36,816 nt of DNA from Bacillota bacterium (GTDB taxonomy: Bacteria; Bacillota; UBA4882; UBA8346): positions 1 to 36,816 of the forward strand of contig JAKPCT010000039.1 in assembly GCA_029553165.1 (NCBI GenBank), written 5' to 3'. The position numbers and the translations under genes are program-made. Below the pieces are notes generated by a model that saw only the letters and a program-made list of their open reading frames with translations, searched no databases and was not told where the DNA came from. Shown here piece after piece: positions 8,977 to 15,772 of this stretch (position 1 is its first letter; each line of letters begins with the position of its first letter).

Positions 8977-9951
8977 ATGAAACTTCCGGCGTCAATTTCA
9001 CCAATGTTGGCAACCCTAGGAACTCCCTTTGATTCAAATGACTATACTTACGAAATCAAATGGGACGGTTACCGTTGCTTGGCTTTTCTGGACTCGGGCA
9101 CAAAATTGCAGAGTAGAAATCTTAAAGATCTAACATCAGTATTTCCAGAATTAAATAATTTACATCAATTAATAAAAAAAACCGGTTGCGTAATTGACGG
9201 AGAGATCATTGCCTTACGCAATGGCAAACCCAGCTTCCTAGAACTCCAAAAAAGAGGCCAGCTCCGTAATCCAAATGAAATCAAGTTGATGAAGGATCAA
9301 GTCCCGGTAATCTTTGTTGCTTTTGATCTTTTATTTTATGATTATAAAGCTCTGTTTCATACCCCAATTGAATTAAGAAGAGAACTTTTAGAAGAAAATA
9401 TTATTACTGCAGAACGGCTGATTGTATCTAAAGAAGTTGCAGGTTCAGGAATTAAATATTTCGAAGCAATATCAAAAATGGGGCTTGAGGGAGTAATCGC
9501 CAAAAAGAAGCAAAGTATCTATCTTCCTGGTAAGAGGGTAAAAACATGGTTGAAGTTCAAAACAAAAAAGCGGAACTCCTTTATTATCTGCGGTTATGTA
9601 ATCAATCCTACTACACGGGGTGAATTGAGTTCATTAATATTAGGGCTTTACAATGAAGACAGGCTGATCTGTTGCGGTATGGTCGGTACCGGTTTCACCA
9701 AAACAGAACCGGAATTAATTCATAAAGAATTAATCAAACTAACCACGGATATTTGTCCTTTTACAAAAACTCCTAACCCGCTACCAAATACTTTTTGGAC
9801 AAAGCCGGTGATCGTTTGTGAGATCGAATATACTGAAATGACTGATGAACATAGTCTCAGACATCCCAGCTTTAAACGGATCAATCCAACTGTTATTCCA
9901 GAAAATTGCCAGCTTAAGGAGCTTGACAATGAAAACAATTATCCAAATTAA
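8977..9951 (+). CDS. ligD: ATP-dependent DNA ligase, LigD ligase-domain type
   Basis: Single-domain ligase of the bacterial non-homologous end-joining type, 324 residues, sealing nicks with ATP. Motif I is EIKWDGYR with the adenylated lysine at Lys28. Motif III is VIDGEIIAL, IIIa is VFVAFDLLFYD, IV is EGVIAKKK, and V is TWLKFKTKK. The OB-fold domain occupies about 205-320 (FIICGYVINPTTRGELSSLI onwards). ATG 8977 is preferred over the in-frame TTG at 8914 because AAAGG precedes it and relatives start MxLPxxIxPMLA. The usual LigD fusion is absent: no polymerase or phosphoesterase domain is attached, and the polymerase is the next gene. No Ku gene is in the window. It diverges from groES. Confidence 0.93.
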   Translation: MKLPASISPMLATLGTPFDSNDYTYEIKWDGYRCLAFLDSGTKLQSRNLKDLTSVFPELNNLHQLIKKTGCVIDGEIIALRNGKPSFLELQKRGQLRNPNEIKLMKDQVPVIFVAFDLLFYDYKALFHTPIELRRELLEENIITAERLIVSKEVAGSGIKYFEAISKMGLEGVIAKKKQSIYLPGKRVKTWLKFKTKKRNSFIICGYVINPTTRGELSSLILGLYNEDRLICCGMVGTGFTKTEPELIHKELIKLTTDICPFTKTPNPLPNTFWTKPVIVCEIEYTEMTDEHSLRHPSFKRINPTVIPENCQLKELDNENNYPN

Positions 9952-10810
9952 TAATTCGAAAATACCACTCAACAATTTAGATAAAATTTTTTGGCCCAAG
10001 TCCGGTTATACAAAAGCTGATATTATGAATTACTATATAGCAATTTGGCCGTATTTGGAGCCTCACTTGAAAGATCGACCAGTCTCGCTCGTCAGATACC
10101 CTGATGGCATTTCTGGTAATTATTTTTATCAAAAGAATGTACCCAATCCACCGGAATGGGTACAAACCTTCCCAATATATTCGGATGACCATCTTGTCAA
10201 TTACGTGATGATCAATAATCTAGAGACCTTAATCTGGACAATTAACCTCGGTTGTATTGAGATTCACCCCTGGTTATCTACCAAAACCGATCTTAGCCAC
10301 CCTACATATCTGATCTTTGATTTAGACCCCATGGAACCAGCTACTTTTAGCGATACCGTAAAGATTGCCAAATTTATCAGTATGATTCTCAATGAGCTTA
10401 AATTAACTGCTTTTCCCAAAGTATCAGGTGCGACCGGAATTCACATTTATTTACCGACTAAACGGATTTACTCTTTCGAACAAACTAGTAACTTCGTAAA
10501 AAAAATAGGTGAGTTAATAATTAAAACCTTCCCCAGTTTAGCAACAAACGAAAGAAAGATTGCAAAGCGTTCCGGAAAAGTCTATATCGATCATCTACAA
10601 AATTTACATGGTAAAACAATTGCCTCGGTTTATAGTCTGCGACCTTTTCCCGAGGCTCCAGTTTCGATGCCGGTATCATGGAATGAACTTTCTGATTGCC
10701 ATCCCTCAATGTTTAATATTACCAACGCTGTTCAACTACTCAAACAAAGGGGCGATCTTTTTAAAGATTTATTGGTGTTAAAACAAATTTTGCCTGATGA
10801 ATTTCTATGA
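9929..10810 (+). CDS. ligD: LigD polymerase domain protein (primase-like NHEJ polymerase)
   Basis: Stand-alone PolDom of the archaeo-eukaryotic primase family, 293 residues. In end joining it fills gaps or adds nucleotides, preferring ribonucleotides in known relatives. Visible hallmarks are IFWPKSGYTKADIMNYY (20-36), LKDRPVSLVRYPDGI, the metal-binding pair Asp131/Asp133 in FDLDP, SGATGIHIYLP (166-176) and KVYIDHLQN carrying the third acidic residue. The ATG at 9929 has AAGGAG 7 nt upstream and lies inside the ligase gene, overlapping its end by 23 nt. The two genes are therefore translationally coupled and likely act together. An upstream in-frame ATG at 9845 would give an unlikely 28-residue extension. 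Confidence 0.93.
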   Translation: MKTIIQINNSKIPLNNLDKIFWPKSGYTKADIMNYYIAIWPYLEPHLKDRPVSLVRYPDGISGNYFYQKNVPNPPEWVQTFPIYSDDHLVNYVMINNLETLIWTINLGCIEIHPWLSTKTDLSHPTYLIFDLDPMEPATFSDTVKIAKFISMILNELKLTAFPKVSGATGIHIYLPTKRIYSFEQTSNFVKKIGELIIKTFPSLATNERKIAKRSGKVYIDHLQNLHGKTIASVYSLRPFPEAPVSMPVSWNELSDCHPSMFNITNAVQLLKQRGDLFKDLLVLKQILPDEFL

Positions 10811-10821
10811 AGAGTTAATAA

Positions 10822-11808
10822 CTACAGTGAAAACGGATTTAAAAAAACCGGCTCACCAGTTGTTGAAAACGGTTCCGATTTTAAACTTATTTCTGCGATT
10901 AATGGCAGATGATCGGAGATATAATTATCAACAATTTTAAAAGATTGATATTCAAATTCATTGGAGACCAAAATGTAATCAATTCTACCCGTTAACTGAC
11001 CGCTTTGAGCCCGAAATGTTCCCCAACTACAATATTCGCTCATCTCTTGCAGGTCTTGTTTATTTTGCTTTAAGATTTGAACCCCCGGATCACTTGCTTC
11101 AGCATTAAAATCACCCATTATAATTAACGGTCCCTTTAATCCTTTACTAAAATGATCGATTTTACTTGCTTGCAAATAACGGTCAACTTCCGATAAACCT
11201 AAATGGGTATTAATAATATTGATCCACGCTCCGGCCAAGTAAACCTGCCCATAAACAAAACTGCGCGTCTCTAACGTACTGGGAAGTTTTTCGGCCCTTG
11301 ATTGAACAATTGGGTATTTACTTAATATTAAGTTACCATAGTAACCTTGAGCTCTTTCCAGTGAAGCCGAATAAGCATGATACATATTCAAACGGCTTGA
11401 TAACTCCGTACAAAGGTCCAAAAACATACTACGCTTTGACCAATTGCGGTCTACTTCCTGCATCCCTATAATGTCAGGATCTTCAGACTTTAAAAATTCC
11501 ACCAAACTGTCTAAATCAAAAATCCCATTCCAATTTTTAGCAGTATGTATATTAATTGAAATGATTTTTAATTTAATCTTTGATTCTAATTCATTCTCTT
11601 CTGTATCATGTTGACGCTGCCCTTCATTTTGCTCCACATCTTCACTTTGCGCTTCAGCTTCAGACCCATGCTGTTCAGCATTTTCACTCTGTAGCGGATT
11701 TCCGCTCCATTCTTCATTGACAGATTCGGCCATTACAGTACAAGCCCCATTCAGTAATAAACTTATATTTAATATTAATATGAAGAGACAGAGATAAATT
11801 GTTCTCAT
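10822..11808 (-). CDS. Secreted endonuclease/exonuclease/phosphatase (EEP) family protein
   Basis: Probable extracytoplasmic hydrolase of the EEP/DNase I fold, 328 residues. Residues 1-27 form a signal peptide ending VMA-ES. Residues about 28-78 are a Glu/Gln-rich, strongly acidic linker. The catalytic domain (80-310) keeps the expected residues: Asn86, Glu118 (GMQEVD), His202 (NTHLG), Asp233/Asn235 (GDFNAE), Asp277 (GRIDYIL) and Asp299-His300 (SDHLPL). The substrate cannot be assigned; DNA, phospholipid and phosphoinositide enzymes share these motifs. Start: ATG 11808 is spaced acceptably from AAGGATGA, whereas ATG 11820 abuts AAGG directly. The gene upstream (11831-12817) ends 22 nt before, so the two are probably cotranscribed. 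It is convergent with ligD-pol. Confidence 0.87.
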   Translation of the reverse strand: MRTIYLCLFILILNISLLLNGACTVMAESVNEEWSGNPLQSENAEQHGSEAEAQSEDVEQNEGQRQHDTEENELESKIKLKIISINIHTAKNWNGIFDLDSLVEFLKSEDPDIIGMQEVDRNWSKRSMFLDLCTELSSRLNMYHAYSASLERAQGYYGNLILSKYPIVQSRAEKLPSTLETRSFVYGQVYLAGAWINIINTHLGLSEVDRYLQASKIDHFSKGLKGPLIIMGDFNAEASDPGVQILKQNKQDLQEMSEYCSWGTFRAQSGQLTGRIDYILVSNEFEYQSFKIVDNYISDHLPLIAEISLKSEPFSTTGEPVFLNPFSL

Positions 11809-11830
11809 ATAGTACATCATCCTTGACCGG

Positions 11831-12817
11831 TTAGTTTTCTAAAAATAATAAACGATTCGGATGACCCAGCAATATCAGTTCACTCTTTTGATTATTATTT
11901 ATATCAGTGATCTCTAAATCTACTAAATTAGTTTTAAATGACAACTCCTCTAGCTCCTTCTGTAAATGCTTCCCATCCCAGCTGAAGAAGTTAACAAATC
12001 CTTTCGTCGTCCCCGTAACCAACTTCACTTGGTCACCAATCTGTTTGACTTTTAGGGCATAAGCAGCCCCATTTAAAGATTTGTTAACCTGGGCAACAAC
12101 TGGTAACTGATTATTGATTAACTTAAGCAGATGGATGTTTCCGGAACTTAACATCAATCCTTCTTCAACAAATATTTCCGCTTTTCCGTCTTGATCAATA
12201 TCTCCGGCCGCAATTGCGCGAATATTACCCAATAATTCAGATTGTGCCATTAGAATCCATTGATCATTGCGGTACTTCCATACTTGTACATAGCAGATGT
12301 AGTATTTATCAGTAATCTTCCCAATACGATTAACAATCAGCTCATCTTGCGAATCACCATCAACATCGCCGGCTACGATATTAAGTGGTTCTAAATTATG
12401 TACTGATTGTTTTGCCAATTTCAGAGAACCGTCTTCATAATTATAAAAATACAGTTGTGTATTGGTCGCCGCCAGTAATTGCTTTTGATAACCATTAAAG
12501 TTTCCTACTGCAACCCAGAGAATACTTCGTTCTTCAAATAAATTGGGGCTCTTCCATAGCATTACCGGTTGATTCTGTTCATTGACCGTTAACCAATAAA
12601 ACAACAGTTCCCGTCCAACGTAATTCTTTCCAACAATAACCATCTCTTTAACCCGGTCATCATTCAAATCAGTCTCAATAACCTGAAATAATCCCTCCAT
12701 AGCAAAATTTTTAATATCATTTACTACGTGATGTTGTTTAAAATTTGCAGAAATCTGTATAAATAATAAAAAGATAAGTAACAATAACCACCGATATCGA
12801 TTGTTCACAATCAACAA
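11831..12817 (-). CDS. Exported FG-GAP/VCBS-repeat-like protein
   Basis: Protein of 328 residues with an N-terminal hydrophobic signal or anchor (RWLLLLIFLLFIQISA). Several calcium-loop-like repeats of FG-GAP/VCBS type follow: DLNDDRVKEMVIVG, GDVDGDSQDELIVN, GDIDQDGKAEIFVEEG and ITDINNNQKSELILLGH. This suggests a beta-propeller outside the membrane. No catalytic domain is visible. The start is TTG at 12817, or the adjacent TTG at 12814, behind GGGGG; no ATG is available. It is the first gene of a two-gene unit with the secreted EEP hydrolase. A role as a binding or sensing partner is inference. Confidence 0.75.
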   Translation of the reverse strand: MLIVNNRYRWLLLLIFLLFIQISANFKQHHVVNDIKNFAMEGLFQVIETDLNDDRVKEMVIVGKNYVGRELLFYWLTVNEQNQPVMLWKSPNLFEERSILWVAVGNFNGYQKQLLAATNTQLYFYNYEDGSLKLAKQSVHNLEPLNIVAGDVDGDSQDELIVNRIGKITDKYYICYVQVWKYRNDQWILMAQSELLGNIRAIAAGDIDQDGKAEIFVEEGLMLSSGNIHLLKLINNQLPVVAQVNKSLNGAAYALKVKQIGDQVKLVTGTTKGFVNFFSWDGKHLQKELEELSFKTNLVDLEITDINNNQKSELILLGHPNRLLFLEN

Positions 12818-12942
12818 ACCCCCATAGTCAGAGATTTAATTAAAACTACTTTTTAACTTTCTCTGTTCCAAAAATTTTTCCTGCTTTAGCAGATTCAATC
12901 ATAAAAATTCAGACCAGGAAACTAAAATTATTGTAAAAATAT

Positions 12943-12970
12943 TGGATAATTAACAAATTACCCGTATAGA
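12943..12970 (+). promoter_or_regulatory. Weak candidate promoter for DUF4912-GH57 pair
   Basis: TTGGAT (12943-12948) and TATAGA (12965-12970) with a 16-nt spacer, about 65 nt before the DUF4912 start, in the divergent spacer 12818-13036. The match to consensus is only moderate. Confidence 0.3.
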
Positions 12971-13036
12971 AGAGCATTAAGACGGCAATATTATAAGAGT
13001 AATTAATTAAAGATGAATAAAAGAAAGGGGATAACA

Positions 13037-14086
13037 ATGACCCGAGAGGAGTTGGCGGGAAAAACTAAGAAAGATTTGATTGAAATCGCCAAGTCAATGG
13101 GTGTAAAAGGAACATCAAAATTAACTCGCGAAGAGTTAATTGAACATGTCCTGCTTCTTGATCCTCCGTTTTCTGCCAATCCTGAGGATGTCAAGGCTAT
13201 ATCACATCATCTGGAAGCCACCATTGGAGGGGCGGATTCAATTTATACTCAGCCACCTTTACCCGAACATCTTTCCAAGGTGGCTGTCTATGCAGAAGCA
13301 GAACAGGATATTCCACCCAGCTACAATGACACCCGGATTGCGCTCCTAGTCAGAGATCCTTATTGGCTTTATACTTACTGGGATATTAATAGTGAGGTTA
13401 AGTCAAAGATTTCACAGGAATACGGCGACTTTCAAAAAATTGCCTTAGTACTTAGAGTTTACGATGTTACCGGAATTGATTTTAACGGTCACAACAGTAA
13501 TTACTACTTCGATATTAATATTAATAATTACACAAATAGTTGGTATATTAACGTAGGCAATCCCAATCATTCCTTCTGCGTTGATATTGGATTTATTAAA
13601 CCGGACGGAAGTTTTTACACAATCGTCCGTTCTAACTTTGTAACCACTCCCCGTGATAATGTTTCTGAAGTTATTGATGAAGAATGGATGATCATTGAAG
13701 AAGACTTTAAACGGTTATATCGGGCAGCCGGTGGCGGTCAGGGAAATAGTTCTTTAGAGTTGATTGAATCTTTACTCTTAAAGCTTGAAAAAGAGATGGG
13801 ATCAGGAGCCGTAAGTAGTTTGGCCAGTCCCGTGAAATATCAATATCAACCAAAAGATCGAAAATTCTGGTTTGTATTAAATACCGAATTAATTGTTTAT
13901 GGTGCAACCGAACCTGACGCTAAAGTCACTGTCCAAGGTGAGCCAATTACATTAAGACCCGACGGTACTTTTACAATGCGATTTGCTTTACCGAATGGCA
14001 TCCAGTACATTCCTGTAGTTGCAAGTTCCGCAGATGGTATTGACACGATTACAATTACACCAATTGTTACTAGAGAAACTATTTAA
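13037..14086 (+). CDS. DUF4912 domain protein with Rho_N/SAP-like head
   Basis: Cytoplasmic protein of 349 residues and unknown function. Residues 1-42 (TREELAGKTKKDLIEIAKSM, LTREELIEHVLLL) resemble the small helical Rho_N/SAP-like nucleic-acid-binding fold. Residues about 95-215 match DUF4912 (IALLVRDPYWLYTYWDIN, SWYINVGNP, FCVDIGFIKPDGSFYTIVRS). The C-terminal about 70 residues (VLNTELIVYGATEPDAKVTV... TFTMRFALPNG) look like a small beta-sandwich, possibly carbohydrate-related. The ATG at 13037 has AAGGGG 7 nt upstream; ATG 13013 precedes that site. It lies 16 nt before a GH57 gene, implying a shared transcript and a role near alpha-glucan metabolism. Confidence 0.85.
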   Translation: MTREELAGKTKKDLIEIAKSMGVKGTSKLTREELIEHVLLLDPPFSANPEDVKAISHHLEATIGGADSIYTQPPLPEHLSKVAVYAEAEQDIPPSYNDTRIALLVRDPYWLYTYWDINSEVKSKISQEYGDFQKIALVLRVYDVTGIDFNGHNSNYYFDININNYTNSWYINVGNPNHSFCVDIGFIKPDGSFYTIVRSNFVTTPRDNVSEVIDEEWMIIEEDFKRLYRAAGGGQGNSSLELIESLLLKLEKEMGSGAVSSLASPVKYQYQPKDRKFWFVLNTELIVYGATEPDAKVTVQGEPITLRPDGTFTMRFALPNGIQYIPVVASSADGIDTITITPIVTRETI

Positions 14087-14102
14087 CGAGGAGTGACTGC
14101 TA

Positions 14103-15731
14103 ATGGAAAAAGGGTTCTTAGCCCTTATTTTGCATGCCCATCTACCATTTGTAAGACATCCAGAATTTCCAGATTTTTTAGAAGAAGATTGGTTTTATGA
14201 GGCAATTACTGAAACATATATCCCACTATTAAAAGTTTTTCAAAATTTGACTAACGAAGGTATTAAATTTAGGATCACAATGAGTGTCTCCCCTACTTTG
14301 TTAGCGATGTTTCAAGATTCCCTTTTGCAACAACGTTACTTAAAGAAGATTGAAAAACTAATCGAATTAGCTGAAAAAGAAGTAGAGCGGACTAAATGGT
14401 TACCAGAATTTCATGATTTAGCATTAATGTACCTTGAACATTACCGTTTTTGCCATTATTTCTTTGCTGAAAAATACCGCTGTGATCTAACATTAGCGTT
14501 CAAAGAGCTGATGGAAGCCGGGAATTTAGAACTGATAACCTGCGGTGCCACCCATGGCTTTATGCCCTTAATGATCAACCAAACTGCAATCAAAGCCCAA
14601 GTAGTAACAGCAGTTCAAAGTCATATTAAGGCTTTTGGCAGGCCTCCAAGGGGAATTTGGCTCCCGGAATGCGGCTATCAGCCTGGTGTCGATGAAATTC
14701 TCCGGGAGAACGGTATCAGATTTTTCTTCACCGATGCTCATGGAATATTACATGCGTCACCACGCCCCAAATATGGAGTTTTCGCACCCATTTACTGCCC
14801 ATCAGGTGTTGCTGCCTTTGGTCGGGATCTTGAGTCATCAAAACAGGTATGGAGCGCTGATGAAGGATATCCTGGTGACCCATTCTACCGTGAATTTTAT
14901 CGTGATATCGGTTATGATCTGGAATATGACTATATCAGACCTTATCTGCCCAGTAGCGGAATCAGAGTACAAACAGGTATCAAATACTTCCGAATAACCG
15001 GAAGAACAATGGATAAACATCCTTATAATATCTGGATTGCCCGTGAACGCGCCGCTACTCATGCCGGTAACTTCATGTTTAACCGTGAGAAGCAGATCGA
15101 GTATATCGCTTCAATAATTGATCGGCCACCAATCGTCGTCTCTCCTTATGATGCCGAATTATTTGGCCATTGGTGGTTTGAAGGCCCAATGTGGTTAGAT
15201 TTCCTAATCCGCAAAATTACTTTTGACCAAAATACAATTAGACTGATTTCACCTGCCGACTATCTGGAGATGTTCCCTAAAAATCAGGTATCAGTACCAT
15301 CAATGTCCAGTTGGGGCTATAAAGGATATAATGAAGTTTGGCTTGAAGGCAGTAATGACTGGATCTATCGTCATTTACATAAAGCAGCTGATCGGATGGT
15401 CGAACTGGCAATGAATTATCCCAATGCCTCCGGCGATTTACGCCGGGCCTTAAATCAAGCAGCTCGTGAATTACTGCTGTTACAAAGCAGTGACTGGGCG
15501 TTCATTATGAAGACCGGTACAATGGTTGAATATGCAGTTAAAAGGACTAAAATTCACATCAACCGCTTCAATCAGCTTTATGATCAGATCAAATACAATC
15601 GGATTGAATTAGGTTATCTTGGAGAACTGGAGCATAAAGATAATATCTTTCCTAATATCAACTATCAAATCTATAATCCGAATCTCTCTACCCGGGCCTT
15701 ACAACCGGAAGTAGCCGCAACTCTAGTTTAA
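14103..15731 (+). CDS. GH57/DUF1957 family enzyme, probable 1,4-alpha-glucan branching enzyme
   Basis: Glycoside hydrolase family 57 protein of 542 residues, a length typical of the GH57 branching enzymes with C-terminal DUF1957. Such enzymes introduce alpha-1,6 branches into glycogen-like glucan. Motif 1 is HAHLPF (11-16). The nucleophile is Glu189 in WLPECGY. The acid/base is Asp350 in SPYDAELFGHWWFEGP. WGYKGYNEVWLEGSNDW near 402-418 and the helical C-terminus also match. GAGGAG lies about 10 nt before the ATG. No other glycogen gene is in view, and the only partner is the DUF4912 gene. A GH57 4-alpha-glucanotransferase or amylase activity is the alternative, but the motif set favours branching. 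Confidence 0.88.
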   Translation: MEKGFLALILHAHLPFVRHPEFPDFLEEDWFYEAITETYIPLLKVFQNLTNEGIKFRITMSVSPTLLAMFQDSLLQQRYLKKIEKLIELAEKEVERTKWLPEFHDLALMYLEHYRFCHYFFAEKYRCDLTLAFKELMEAGNLELITCGATHGFMPLMINQTAIKAQVVTAVQSHIKAFGRPPRGIWLPECGYQPGVDEILRENGIRFFFTDAHGILHASPRPKYGVFAPIYCPSGVAAFGRDLESSKQVWSADEGYPGDPFYREFYRDIGYDLEYDYIRPYLPSSGIRVQTGIKYFRITGRTMDKHPYNIWIARERAATHAGNFMFNREKQIEYIASIIDRPPIVVSPYDAELFGHWWFEGPMWLDFLIRKITFDQNTIRLISPADYLEMFPKNQVSVPSMSSWGYKGYNEVWLEGSNDWIYRHLHKAADRMVELAMNYPNASGDLRRALNQAARELLLLQSSDWAFIMKTGTMVEYAVKRTKIHINRFNQLYDQIKYNRIELGYLGELEHKDNIFPNINYQIYNPNLSTRALQPEVAATLV

Positions 15732-15741
15732 CTTCAATTAA

Positions 15742-15772
15742 AAATCCTTGATCTTAGTTAGATCAAGGATTT
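15742..15772. terminator. Bidirectional terminator at end of the ribosomal superoperon
   Basis: AAATCCTTGATCT (15742-15754) pairs perfectly with AGATCAAGGATTT (15760-15772) around a 5-nt loop. On the minus strand it is followed by a T run; on the plus strand by TTATT. It overlaps the last codons and stop of the minus-strand gene ending at 15758, so one stem arm encodes KSLI-stop. It serves both GH57 and the minus-strand gene. Confidence 0.85.

Noticed and set aside
9720-9999. Two 72-codon minus-strand frames near the ligD junction
   Set aside because: Antisense to conserved ligase C-terminal and polymerase N-terminal coding sequence; no support.
11737-11808. Lipoprotein signal (lipobox) in the EEP protein at LLNGAC
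   Set aside because: The residue at -3 is Asn rather than Leu/Val/Ile; a signal peptidase I site (VMA-ES) shortly after fits better.
12818-13036. A small gene in the spacer before the DUF4912 gene
   Set aside because: AT-rich, no open frame with a ribosome binding site; only a weak promoter candidate.
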